Origin: an uncultured Angelakisella sp.
Lineage (GTDB): Bacteria > Bacillota > Clostridia > Oscillospirales > Ruminococcaceae
Assembly: GCA_934524965.1 (NCBI GenBank)
Contig: CAKSYU010000017.1
Coordinates: forward strand, 1-43,184
Direction of reading: 5' to 3'
DNA length: 43,184 nt
The notes under the pieces were generated by a model. That model was not told where the DNA came from, ran no database searches, and saw only the letters and a list, made by a program, of their open reading frames with translations. This document shows, piece after piece, positions 1 through 7,595 of this stretch (position 1 is the stretch's first letter; each line of letters starts with the position of its first letter). The position numbers and the translations under genes were made by a program.

Positions 1-29
1 TTCCACACTTTCTTCCGCGAACATACCAA

Positions 30-66
30 AAACCCGGTTGTTGCGTAATGTGCAACCGGGTTTCTC
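30..66 (+). terminator. Hairpin, likely intrinsic terminator
   Basis: An 11-bp perfect stem (30-40 with 53-63) with a 12-nt loop ends in a short T run inside the stem. The gene it would end lies before the window. The stem is A-rich on one side and T-rich on the other, so it could work in both directions. Confidence 0.55.
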
Positions 67-76
67 GACAAGCTGC

Positions 77-124
77 GCTCCAAAAGAAAAAGGACGCCAA
101 TAGGCGTCCTTTTTCTTTTGGAGC
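77..124. repeat. 22-bp perfect inverted repeat (long hairpin)
   Basis: Positions 77-98 are exactly complementary to 103-124 with a 4-nt loop (AATA). The right arm (starting GGCGTCC, ending GGAGC) recurs at 260 and, with one change near its end, at 411 as the first part of the tandem repeat that follows. Only the first copy has its complement beside it. It could act as a bidirectional terminator (A-run and T-run in the arms) or be the end of a small non-coding element. I see no coding potential. Confidence 0.75.
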
Positions 125-440
125 TTTGGGAGCGCATGCTTTTTTGAATTTTGATAATCGGTGCCCTGTTTTAACGCGAAGGGGGAACCCGCAAAGGTTC
201 CCCCTTCACACAACCCCTTCCTTGCGATGGGGCGGGTTTAGTTATAGATGATTGTGATTGGCGTCCTTTTTCTTTTGGAGCTTGGAGAGTGCATGTTTTT
301 ATGAAGTTGGGTAGTCAGTGCCCTGTTTTAACATGAAGGGGGAGCCCGCAACGGTTCCCCCTTCACACAACCCCTTCCTTTCGATGGGGCGGGTTTAGTT
401 ATAGATGATTGGCGTCCTTTTTCTTTTGGAACTTGGGGAA
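103..440. repeat. Tandem direct repeat, about 155 bp, 2 copies plus partial third
   Basis: The unit starts at 103, 260 and 411 (periods 157 and 151), each time with GGCGTCCTTTTTCTTTTGGA. Copies one and two are near-identical, including a shared internal hairpin (178-189 with 196-207; 335-346 with 353-364). The one base change in the second hairpin stem keeps pairing as G-U. The third copy stops after about 30 bp, shortly before the promoter of the response regulator. The short open frame across 48-251 is not gene-like. Nothing marks it as an insertion sequence; it could be a MITE-like or structured-RNA element. Confidence 0.75.
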
Positions 441-509
441 AGGCATGATTCGATGAACAATGACTGTTTGTATACTGATTTATCAGTACGGAAATGTGAT
501 ATCTTTAGG

Positions 510-538
510 TTGACTTTAGGCGGCGTTTATAATATAAA
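510..538 (+). promoter_or_regulatory. Sigma-A-type promoter of the two-component operon
   Basis: TTGACT (510-515) and TATAAA (533-538) are separated by 17 bp. A transcript would start near 545, about 28 nt before the ATG at 573. It lies just downstream of the tandem repeat. Confidence 0.7.
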
Positions 539-572
539 CAAGAGTAGAACAGATAGAAAAGAGGGAATGGGT

Positions 573-1247
573 ATGAGACTGTTGATCGCGGAGGACGAGG
601 TCGACCTGGCGGAAGCGCTGACGGTCTTTTTTGAGAAGAACCAGTTTGCGGTGGATGCCGTACATAACGGCTTTGACGCCTATGAATACGGCAGCAGCGG
701 CGAATATGACGCCATTATACTGGACGTGATGATGCCGAAGATGAACGGTGTAGAGGTGCTGCAGAAGCTGCGTGCGGAGGGCATCAAGACGCCGATTATG
801 ATGCTGACCGCCAAGGCGGAGAAAGACGATCGCATTACCGGCTTTAATGCAGGCGCGGACGACTATTTGCCCAAGCCCTTTGAACCGGACGAGCTGATCG
901 CGCGGGTACGCGCCATGCTGCGCCGCAGTGAGGACTATAAGCCAACGCTGCTGTGCTGGGGCGATGTAACGCTGAACCCCGATACCGGTGTGCTTGGCTG
1001 CGGGAAGCAATCGGTGCGGCTGAGCGGACGGGAATTCCAGGTGATGGAGCTTTTTATGCGCTCGCCTAAGGTGGTGCTTTCGGCGGAGCGTATTATGGAG
1101 CGGGTATGGGGCTGGGACAGCGATGCCGAGATCAATGTGGTGTGGGTGCATATTTCCAACCTGCGTAAAAAGCTGAAAGCCATCGGCAGCAGAGTGACCA
1201 TTACCGCCAACCGCGGTTTGGGCTACCTGCTGGAGGAGGAAGCATGA
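573..1247 (+). CDS. OmpR/PhoB-family response regulator
   Basis: A DNA-binding response regulator of 224 aa. The receiver domain (about 1-115) has the acidic pair E7/D8, phospho-acceptor D51 in a LDVMMPKMNG context, T79 and K101. A winged-helix trans_reg_C domain fills about 125-222, ending in the usual ANRGLGY. The frame is open further upstream, but GAGGG at 561-565 sits 7 nt before ATG 573, so I chose that start over ATG 567. The stop overlaps the start of the histidine kinase by 4 nt (ATGA), so the two are translationally coupled. The signal sensed is not evident. Confidence 0.93.
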   Translation: MRLLIAEDEVDLAEALTVFFEKNQFAVDAVHNGFDAYEYGSSGEYDAIILDVMMPKMNGVEVLQKLRAEGIKTPIMMLTAKAEKDDRITGFNAGADDYLPKPFEPDELIARVRAMLRRSEDYKPTLLCWGDVTLNPDTGVLGCGKQSVRLSGREFQVMELFMRSPKVVLSAERIMERVWGWDSDAEINVVWVHISNLRKKLKAIGSRVTITANRGLGYLLEEEA

Positions 1248-2476
1248 TAAAAACACTGCGGAAGCGGTTTATCCGTATTACGATGCTGGCGGTCACGGCG
1301 GTGATGCTGGTGCTGTGTCTGATCGTCAATATTGCAAACTATGTTTCGGTAGATGGCGATTTAACAAAAATGCTGCAGATGATCAGCAATAATCAGGGCA
1401 CGGTACCGCAGATGCCGCTGGGAGACCGCCCGACTGATAAGCCGCAGGGCGGCTTTACGCCGGAGACGCCGTTTTCCACCCGATACTTTGTGCTGCGGTA
1501 TGATGACGAGGGCACGCTGGTCAACGCCGACCTGGGCAGCATAGCGGCAGTGACGGAGGACGACACGGCGGAGTATTTACAGATAGCGATTCAGCACGGC
1601 GAGGGCTACGGCTGGAGTGACGGCTATCGCTACTATGTGGTGAAAAACGGCGAGAACCGGAATATGGCAGTTTTTCTGGACGCACACAAAGAGCTGGCGA
1701 CGGTAAAGACAACAGCAATCCTTTCACTGGCGGCGATGCTGTTCTGCGTGGCGTGTGTTTACCTTATCGTGACGCTGCTTTCCCGCCGTGCCATTGATCC
1801 GGTGGTGAAGGCAAGCGAAAAGCAGAAGCAGTTTATTACTGATGCCAGCCATGAGCTGAAAACACCGATCACCGTGATAGCGACCAGCCTGAAGGTGCTG
1901 GAGATGGAGAACGGCGAGAACAAGTGGATCGATAAATCGCTGGCACAGACTGAAAAGCTGCGGGATCTTGTCAATTCTTTGGTGAGCCTTTCCCGCATGG
2001 ACGAGGAGCAAAGTCCCCTAAAGATAAGCGACTTTTCTATTACCGACGCGGTGAGTGAGACGGTAAGCTCCTTTGAGGATTTTGCCGAGGCAAACGGTCA
2101 TACACTGACGGCGGAGATCGCGCCGGAGATGACCTACCGCGGTGATGAATATGCCATTCGGCAGATGGTCTCTATCCTGCTGGATAATGCGGTGAAGTAC
2201 GCAAGTGAGAATTCGCCGATCCGTGTGACGCTGGAAAAAGGGAAAAAAGGTCCCGTGCTGCGAACCGTGAACCGCTGCGAGGGACTGACCCAGCAGCAGG
2301 CGGATAAGCTGTTTGACCGCTTTTATCGGGCGGATCCCTCCCGCACGGCAGGCGGGTTCGGTATCGGGCTTTCGCTGGCGCGCAGCATTGCGGAGGGACA
2401 TAAGGGAAGCATTAAGGCGACCTGCCGCGGCGAAAATGAAATTGAATTTACAGTGCAGCTGGGCAAGTGCGGCTGA
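1244..2476 (+). CDS. Membrane sensor histidine kinase
   Basis: A 410-aa partner of the preceding regulator. TM helices lie at about 10-34 and 157-178 and enclose an extracytoplasmic sensor of about 120 residues with no domain I recognise. There is no clear HAMP: the second helix is followed almost directly by the dimerisation domain with H-box DASHELKTPI (phospho-His H203). The catalytic domain has an N-box around N315 (LLDNAVKYA) and a G-box GFGIGLSLA. A weak terminator-like hairpin follows at 2485, so the operon probably has just these two genes. Autophosphorylation at H203 and transfer to D51 of the regulator is inferred from the families. Confidence 0.92.
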   Translation: MIKTLRKRFIRITMLAVTAVMLVLCLIVNIANYVSVDGDLTKMLQMISNNQGTVPQMPLGDRPTDKPQGGFTPETPFSTRYFVLRYDDEGTLVNADLGSIAAVTEDDTAEYLQIAIQHGEGYGWSDGYRYYVVKNGENRNMAVFLDAHKELATVKTTAILSLAAMLFCVACVYLIVTLLSRRAIDPVVKASEKQKQFITDASHELKTPITVIATSLKVLEMENGENKWIDKSLAQTEKLRDLVNSLVSLSRMDEEQSPLKISDFSITDAVSETVSSFEDFAEANGHTLTAEIAPEMTYRGDEYAIRQMVSILLDNAVKYASENSPIRVTLEKGKKGPVLRTVNRCEGLTQQQADKLFDRFYRADPSRTAGGFGIGLSLARSIAEGHKGSIKATCRGENEIEFTVQLGKCG

Positions 2477-2484
2477 GCCGAATG

Positions 2485-2515
2485 GAAGCGGAGCTTTAGG
2501 GGCTTCGCTTCTTTT
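2485..2515 (+). terminator. Probable terminator after the two-component operon
   Basis: A 10-bp stem (2485-2494 with 2502-2511, one G-U pair) is followed by TTTT. The short T run makes it a modest terminator. Confidence 0.5.
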
Positions 2516-2548
2516 ACGGGAGGAGGGCGAAAATTTGTTCGCTTTCTA

Positions 2549-2577
2549 TTGAACCGCAGGCGGTTTTCTGTTACAAT
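2549..2577 (+). promoter_or_regulatory. Sigma-A-type promoter upstream of cwlD
   Basis: TTGAAC (2549-2554) and TACAAT (2572-2577) with a 17-bp spacer. A vegetative-type promoter is notable because CwlD homologues act in sporulation; radA just downstream is likely to share it. Confidence 0.6.
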
Positions 2578-2632
2578 AAAAACAGGACATAGCGCCGACC
2601 CCTGCCGCATAAGCTGGGACGGGGGTGATGGC

Positions 2633-3355
2633 ATGGAGAAGCTATGGCGCCGTGCGGTGATGATCTTCGCGTTTTCGCTGACGGTGGTAGCGGTTGGCTA
2701 CTTCCTGACGGGGCTGAATGACCGGCTGGCGCTGCAGGTACAGTCCGGCGCAGTGGATAATATGCCTGTGGTGGTGCTGGACGCCGGTCACGGCGGCATG
2801 GACAGCGGCGCGACCGCTGCCGGTGTGCGGGAGTGCGAGATCAACCTGGCGATAGCGCAGAAGACCCGAGACCTGCTGACTCTGCTGGGCTACCGGGTGG
2901 TGATGACCCGTGAGGACGACACCCTGCTTGCCGATGAAAATGCCGGTTCGGTGCGGGCGCAGAAGCGCAGCGACCTGAAAAATCGGCTGGATATAATGGC
3001 GGGGACGCCCAATTCGGTGGGGGTGAGTATTCACCAGAACCATTTTTCGCAGTCCTATGTGCACGGGGCACAGGTCTTTTACGGCAAGGCGGAGGGCAGC
3101 CGGCGGCTGGCGGAGCTGATCCAGCGGAATATAGCGGAGCATTTACAGACCGATAACCGGCGCAAGATCAAGGAAGCGGATTCGACGCTGTATATTTTGA
3201 ATAATAATAAAATCAACCCCGCCGTGATGGTGGAGTGCGGTTTTTTATCCAACCCGAACGATACGGAGAATTTGCAGCAGGAGCGGTACCAGGGTATGCT
3301 GGCATTCCTAATTACCGCGGCGCTGATGGAATATGAAAACGCCCCGCAGGGATAG
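2633..3355 (+). CDS. cwlD: N-acetylmuramoyl-L-alanine amidase, CwlD-like
   Basis: A zinc amidase (Amidase_3) of 240 aa, close to the length of Bacillus CwlD. A single N-terminal membrane segment (about 7-25) would anchor it outside the membrane. Zinc and catalytic residues are visible: DAGHGG (H53), E67 in the GVRECEINL stretch, SIHQNH, and the late Glu in VMVECGFLSN. CwlD removes peptide side chains from muramic acid as the first step of muramic-delta-lactam formation in the spore cortex; the family link is by similarity. ATG 2633 is preferred because GGGGGTG lies just upstream, although the frame opens earlier at a TTG. radA starts 22 nt downstream. Confidence 0.88.
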   Translation: MEKLWRRAVMIFAFSLTVVAVGYFLTGLNDRLALQVQSGAVDNMPVVVLDAGHGGMDSGATAAGVRECEINLAIAQKTRDLLTLLGYRVVMTREDDTLLADENAGSVRAQKRSDLKNRLDIMAGTPNSVGVSIHQNHFSQSYVHGAQVFYGKAEGSRRLAELIQRNIAEHLQTDNRRKIKEADSTLYILNNNKINPAVMVECGFLSNPNDTENLQQERYQGMLAFLITAALMEYENAPQG

Positions 3356-3377
3356 CGGGGGAGAGAAAGGAAACGCA

Positions 3378-4751
3378 ATGGCAGCGAAAGAAAAGAGCAT
3401 CTATGTATGTACCGAGTGCGGCTACGAAAGCGCCAAGTGGCAGGGGCGCTGCCCCGACTGCGGCAACTGGAACACGCTGGTGGAGGAGACCCGTATAATA
3501 GGAAAAGAGAAAAAGGGCTTGCCTGCGGTGCAGAGGGAGGCTTCGCCGGTGATGGCGCTGGACGCTGTGGACGCCGATGAATCGGTGCGGTACCATACCG
3601 GCATGGAGGAGCTGGACCGTGTGCTGGGCGGCGGCATAGTGCCCGGCGCGGCGATCCTGGTGTGCGGTGATCCCGGCATCGGAAAATCCACGGTGCTGCT
3701 GCAGATGTGCCGCACGCTGGAAAGTGACCTGCGGGTGTTGTACGTCTCCGGCGAGGAAAGCCCCCGCCAGATAAAGCTGCGTGCCAACCGCTTAGGCGTA
3801 AACGGCGAGCGTGTGCTGCTGACTGCCGCGACCGACGCCGAGCAGATCCGTGAGACAATACTGGAGAACAAGCCCGATATAGTGGTGGTGGATTCGATCC
3901 AGACCCTTTCGGTCGCCAGCGTCAGCTCCTCGCCGGGCAGTGTTTCTCAGGTGCGGGAAAGCGCCCTGCTGCTGATAGACACCTGCAAGGGGCAGGAGAT
4001 CCCGCTGTTTATTGTGGGGCATGTTAACAAGGACGGCAATATTGCGGGTCCCAAGGTGCTGGAGCATATGGTGGATACCGTCCTCTACTTTGAGGGAGAT
4101 AAAAACCTGAGCTACCGTATCCTGCGGGCAAATAAAAACCGCTTTGGCTCCACCAACGAGATAGGCGTTTTTGAGATGGGGCAGAACGGGCTGCGCGAGG
4201 TGCCGAACCCCAGCGAGGCGCTGCTTTCCGGCAGACCGCTGGATTGCAGCGGCAGCTGCATCACCTGCCTGATGGAGGGCACCCGCCCCATTTTGGTGGA
4301 GATACAGGCGCTGGTGACCAAAACCAGCTTCGGCAACCCGCGGCGGGTGGCAACCGGCTTTGATATGAACCGCACGGCGATGCTGCTGGCGGTGCTGGAA
4401 AAGCGCGCGGGCTTTTACATGGGCAATCTTGATGTCTTTGTAAACGCGGCGGGCGGTATGCGGGCGGACGAGCCCTCCGCCGACCTTGCGGTGGCGATGG
4501 CGGTGCTGAGCAACCTGCTGGATAAGGTGATCCCCGATGATATGCTGCTGCTGGGCGAGATAGGTCTGGCGGGGGAGATCCGCTCCACGCCGCAGGTGCA
4601 GCAGCGTGTAGGGGAGGGCTACCGGCTGGGGTTCAGGCGTTTTCTGGTGCCGAAAAGCTCGATGAAGACGATGAACGCGGCAGACTACCCCGAGGCGGAG
4701 TTCCTGCCGGTGGGTCAGCTGAGCGAGGCGGTGCGCCTGCTGCGGGGCTAA
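3378..4751 (+). CDS. radA: DNA repair protein RadA
   Basis: A RecA-like DnaB-type helicase acting in recombination branch migration, 457 aa. Domains in order: a C4 zinc finger (C11, C14, C25, C28), a RecA-like ATPase with Walker A GDPGIGKST (K103), the RadA signature KNRFG (253-257), and a Lon-protease-like C-terminus with GGMRADEPSADLA. I chose ATG 3378 because it follows AGAAAGGA and avoids overlap with cwlD. In Bacillus radA neighbours disA; no disA is here. A strong terminator lies 14 nt after the stop. Confidence 0.95.
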   Translation: MAAKEKSIYVCTECGYESAKWQGRCPDCGNWNTLVEETRIIGKEKKGLPAVQREASPVMALDAVDADESVRYHTGMEELDRVLGGGIVPGAAILVCGDPGIGKSTVLLQMCRTLESDLRVLYVSGEESPRQIKLRANRLGVNGERVLLTAATDAEQIRETILENKPDIVVVDSIQTLSVASVSSSPGSVSQVRESALLLIDTCKGQEIPLFIVGHVNKDGNIAGPKVLEHMVDTVLYFEGDKNLSYRILRANKNRFGSTNEIGVFEMGQNGLREVPNPSEALLSGRPLDCSGSCITCLMEGTRPILVEIQALVTKTSFGNPRRVATGFDMNRTAMLLAVLEKRAGFYMGNLDVFVNAAGGMRADEPSADLAVAMAVLSNLLDKVIPDDMLLLGEIGLAGEIRSTPQVQQRVGEGYRLGFRRFLVPKSSMKTMNAADYPEAEFLPVGQLSEAVRLLRG

Positions 4752-4866
4752 AGTAAATACAGGGAACGGTTCGCCCATGGCAGCGAACCGTTTTTTCTGT
4801 TTCCGGCAGGGCGCACAGCCCCTCCTGCTGGTAGCGGCAGGGGGCAGCACAGGGAACCAAATTCAT
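4633..4866 (-). CDS. Small Cys-rich protein with an extended C-terminus overlapping radA
   Basis: A 77-aa frame on the minus strand. Its first 40 residues follow a pattern I know from short clostridial proteins of about 50 aa: C-x3-C-x-YQ-x3-G-x-C at the start and C-x-YF near residue 39. The start is well supported: AAAGAGGTGA ends 5 nt before the ATG at 4866. A sigma-G-like promoter (GAATA at 4915-4911, 17 bp, CAAACTA at 4893-4887) fits a forespore gene but would give a very short leader. The last 38 residues are a Pro/Ser-rich tail encoded opposite the radA terminator and the end of radA, so the ancestral stop may have been lost. Function unknown. Confidence 0.55.
   Translation of the reverse strand: MNLVPCAAPCRYQQEGLCALPETEKTVRCHGRTVPCIYFSPAAGAPPRSADPPAGTPPRGSLPRSSSSSSFSAPENA
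4765..4798 (+). terminator. Intrinsic terminator of radA
   Basis: A perfect 10-bp stem (4765-4774 with 4783-4792) is followed by a T run to 4796. It lies inside the minus-strand small Cys-rich frame, where the same bases encode part of the protein. Confidence 0.85.
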
Positions 4867-4981
4867 GCAATTCACCTCTTTACCGGTAGTTTGCGGCGGT
4901 ATGTGGCGGTTATTCATAGGTAATATTGCACAACAAATAACAGATTTTTTATGTCGAAACATAAAAAGTAGAATAAACATA

Positions 4982-5031
4982 TTGACAGTCGATGATGAAA
5001 TAGTTATATTTTAATTAAATTGGTCGACCAA
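4982..5031 (+). promoter_or_regulatory. Strong promoter with adjacent palindromic operator
   Basis: TTGACA (4982-4987), 17 bp, TATATT (5005-5010). From 5020 to 5031 lies the perfect palindrome TTGGTCGACCAA, about where transcription would begin, a typical place for a repressor to bind. A second TTGACA at 5051 has no good -10 partner. The rest of the leader to 5100 shows nothing else clear. No regulator gene is adjacent. Confidence 0.65.
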
Positions 5032-5115
5032 CCATAAAACAAACAAAATATTGACAATTACGGTAAAGGTGCTGCAGGAGACCAACGGTCAACGGCAGCA
5101 AAAAAGGAGGAAATT

Positions 5116-6912
5116 ATGCTGAGTTTTTGGCGTGCGATTTTCTATTCATCCTTGCTCGACCCGATTTTTAAGGCAGTATCTTCTGCCCTGGGTGTAACAG
5201 CGCAGGTATGTAAGGAATACTGCACCAGCGGTGTTATGGAATACGGCATGACCATGCTGCTGATCGTTCTGGCAGTCATTCTGGTCATCGTCCTTATTCG
5301 CGTGTTCGGTCTGCTGAATGCCGGCAACCTGAGCGGCAAATACAGCCCAAAGAACATGGAGAAAGCGAAGAACAGCCCTCTCGCGGGCAAGAGCATCGTT
5401 TTCCTCGGTTCTTCCGTCACCAAGGGCTTTGCCGCCTATGGCAAGTCCTTTGTGGACATGATCGCTGCCCGCACCGGCGCCAACTGCGTGAAGGAAGCAG
5501 TAAGCGGTACCACGCTGGTGGATAACGGCAGCAAGAGCTATGTGGCTCGTCTGAAGGCACTGGATCCTAAGACCCCCTGCGACCTGTTCGTTTGCCAGCT
5601 TTCCACCAACGACGCGACCAAGAAGAAGCCCCTGGGCAAGGTAGCGGCTGCCGGTGAAGCCTATGACACCAAGACTGTCTGCGGCGCGATCGAGTACATC
5701 ATCGACTACGCCAAGAAGACCTGGAACTGCCCCATTGCGTTCTACACCAACCCCGAGTATGCTTCCCCCGAGTATAAGGACATGGTCGATGCGCTGTATG
5801 CTATCGCCAAGAAGTGGGACGTCGCTGTTATCGACCTGTGGAATGACCGCGAGCTGAACACCAAGGAAGCGAAGAAGCACACCTGCATGAACGACCAGAT
5901 CCATCCCACCAAGAAGGGTTATGCCCTGTGGACCCCTGTGATGGAAGCTGCACTGGAAAATGTTGCTGCCGGTAAGGCTGTTCCTGCCCGTCCCAAGACG
6001 GAACCCGCTGTGACCCGTGAGGCTGTTGCCAAGAAGAAGAGCAGCCGCACCATCAAGAAGGTTATCCTGCGCATTTTGGCGGCGATCCTTGCTATCGTTA
6101 TCATAGTGGGCGCCAGCACCGTTCAGCAGCTGTTTGCTGTTACCGGCATGAAGAATGAAGGTAATAGTGATACCTATAATCCTGAAGCTTATTCCTTGAA
6201 AGCAGACAGCCCCATCAAGGGCAAGAAGCTGCTGTGGCTGGGTTCCTCGGTATTCCAGGGTTTTGGTGCCCGCAATACCTCTCCGGCACTCTGGATTGAT
6301 GCGCTGGATGGCACTATCTCTACTATCGAAGTGAAGGGTGGCACCTTCCTTGCTTCCATCGATGGCTCCATCGGCGGCAGCGTAGCCGGTTCCATTTCTG
6401 CTGATACCTCTTACATCAACCGTCTGCGCAACCATACTGCCGAAACCGATCCTGATCTGGATCTGGTAGTGGTTCAGCTTTCCACCAATGACTCCAAGGG
6501 TCAGTGTGAGACCGGCGAAGTAAGCGACAGCTTTGATCCTGCGACCTTTGACGAAGTAACCACCACCGGCGCGCTGGAAGCTATCATTGCTTACGCTAAG
6601 GAAACTTGGGGTGCTCGTGTTCTGGTCATCACCGGTACGTATTTTGAAGATGAGATGACCTATTCCGGCGGACAAAATGCAGAGATTTACAAGACCATGA
6701 TCGAGCGTTGCCACCAGCTGGACGAAAAGTGGGGCGATGACTTCACTGTCCTGGATCTGTGGCACAATGATGCGATGTATGAGAATGTTAAGACCGGCGA
6801 TTCTCTGTGGAGATCCTACATGAGCGACGCCATCCATCCTACCAAGAAGGGTTATGTCGAGTGGTGGGGTCCGTACATCGAAGCACAGCTGTACGAGATG
6901 CTTGCTGACTGA
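5116..6912 (+). CDS. Membrane protein with two SGNH/GDSL hydrolase domains
   Basis: 598 aa with an internal duplication. Domain 1 (about 92-285) has GSSV (Ser S100), QLSTND (N165/D166) and DQIHPTKKGY (H263). Domain 2 (about 368-595) repeats GSSV (S378), QLSTND and DAIHPTKKGY. These match blocks I, III and V of SGNH hydrolases (esterases, deacetylases). TM helices are at about 44-66 and 316-334. Positive charges follow TM1 and precede TM2 (AKKKSSRTIKK), so by the positive-inside rule domain 1 is cytoplasmic and domain 2 outside. RBS AAAGGAGG is 5 nt before the ATG. The gene stands alone between its promoter and a terminator. Substrate unknown; cell wall or glycan deacylation is a guess. Confidence 0.85.
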   Translation: MLSFWRAIFYSSLLDPIFKAVSSALGVTAQVCKEYCTSGVMEYGMTMLLIVLAVILVIVLIRVFGLLNAGNLSGKYSPKNMEKAKNSPLAGKSIVFLGSSVTKGFAAYGKSFVDMIAARTGANCVKEAVSGTTLVDNGSKSYVARLKALDPKTPCDLFVCQLSTNDATKKKPLGKVAAAGEAYDTKTVCGAIEYIIDYAKKTWNCPIAFYTNPEYASPEYKDMVDALYAIAKKWDVAVIDLWNDRELNTKEAKKHTCMNDQIHPTKKGYALWTPVMEAALENVAAGKAVPARPKTEPAVTREAVAKKKSSRTIKKVILRILAAILAIVIIVGASTVQQLFAVTGMKNEGNSDTYNPEAYSLKADSPIKGKKLLWLGSSVFQGFGARNTSPALWIDALDGTISTIEVKGGTFLASIDGSIGGSVAGSISADTSYINRLRNHTAETDPDLDLVVVQLSTNDSKGQCETGEVSDSFDPATFDEVTTTGALEAIIAYAKETWGARVLVITGTYFEDEMTYSGGQNAEIYKTMIERCHQLDEKWGDDFTVLDLWHNDAMYENVKTGDSLWRSYMSDAIHPTKKGYVEWWGPYIEAQLYEMLAD

Positions 6913-6951
6913 TTCAGTTTGATGCTCTCCTCTATGTGAACAAATATAGCA

Positions 6952-6983
6952 AAACCGGAACCTCTTTGGGGGTTCCGGTTTTT
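6952..6983 (+). terminator. Intrinsic terminator after the SGNH gene
   Basis: An 11-bp stem (6952-6962 with 6971-6981) with a T-rich end. It separates the gene from the convergent ferritin-like gene. Confidence 0.85.
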
Positions 6984-6988
6984 GCTGT

Positions 6989-7498
6989 TCAGCGGCAGCA
7001 GCCGACGCAGTGGATAAGCTGCTGCAGGCACTCGGCGTGCAGTGTCTCATCGTCTGCAAGACGCTCCAGCAGGGGGCGCAGGGCAGCATTGCAGCAGCGG
7101 CGGGCGGCAGCACGGTAACGGTCGGCGGTATCCAGCTCGGTACGCATATCGCACAGCAGCAGGGTACAGGGATCGGTAGCGTAGTTTACCAGTCCTGCGT
7201 GCCAATATTGCTTTTGTGCCGGACGGATAAACTGTGGATCACCGCCCATCAGGGCAATGCAGCGCCCCAGCATAGAGATGTGGCGCATTTCCACCATGTT
7301 TATTTTGCCGATGGCTTCCGCGATCTCCGATTTGCAGCGCCACAGAATGGTATTCTGATAGCTGTACTGTATGGTGGCAGTCAGCTCGCTTTCCCTGCCG
7401 GAGTATAGCTCAGTCAACAGGCGCAGATCGGCTGCATTGTAGCACAGGCGCTCCGGCATGGGGTAGCCCTGCGGCGCCTGAAAGATCATTTCCTGCAT
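6989..7498 (-). CDS. Ferritin-like (rubrerythrin-type) diiron protein
   Basis: 169 aa, predicted helical. Two half-motifs of a ferritin-like diiron site are visible: E38 with E70-x2-H73 (EMRH), and E121 with E151-x2-H154 (ETLH). The stretch MVEMRHISMLG followed by GGDP is typical of small clostridial ferritin-like proteins. I chose the ATG at 7498 because AGGGAGGTG lies 5 nt upstream; an upstream start adds 17 unsupported residues. It is divergent from yunB and may be a lone oxidative-stress or iron-handling protein. The exact subfamily is uncertain. Confidence 0.72.
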   Translation of the reverse strand: MQEMIFQAPQGYPMPERLCYNAADLRLLTELYSGRESELTATIQYSYQNTILWRCKSEIAEAIGKINMVEMRHISMLGRCIALMGGDPQFIRPAQKQYWHAGLVNYATDPCTLLLCDMRTELDTADRYRAAARRCCNAALRPLLERLADDETLHAECLQQLIHCVGCCR

Positions 7499-7543
7499 AG
7501 GTTCACCTCCCTGCGGTATCCTATGCAAAAAGGCGGCAGCGCG

Positions 7544-7572
7544 GCACAAAGCGCCCCCTGCGGGAATATACT
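7544..7572 (+). promoter_or_regulatory. Candidate sigma-E promoter of yunB
   Basis: GCACAAA (7544-7550), 14 bp, AATATACT (7565-7572) resembles the sigma-E pattern (kmATATT-N14-CATACAMT), matching 6 of 8 in the -10. yunB is a sigma-E gene in Bacillus. A similar element lies before spoIIIAA. Confidence 0.4.
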
Positions 7573-7595
7573 GCGTAAAAAGGGGGAGTGCCGCC

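Noticed and set aside
103..440. Direct repeats that might be a CRISPR array
   Set aside because: The units are about 155 bp and similar along their whole length, with only three copies, so there are no unique spacers of fixed size.
405..572. Longer start for the response regulator (280 aa)
   Set aside because: The extra 56 residues match no receiver domain and cross the promoter; the RBS points to ATG 573.
5146..7113. 655-aa open frame antisense to the SGNH gene
   Set aside because: It has no recognisable domain and mirrors the codon bias of the strong SGNH gene; the plus-strand protein has clear motifs, RBS and promoter.
7517..7525. Sigma-K-like -10 (CATAGGATA, minus strand) before the ferritin-like gene
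   Set aside because: No AC-type -35 at the right distance, so a late mother-cell promoter cannot be supported.
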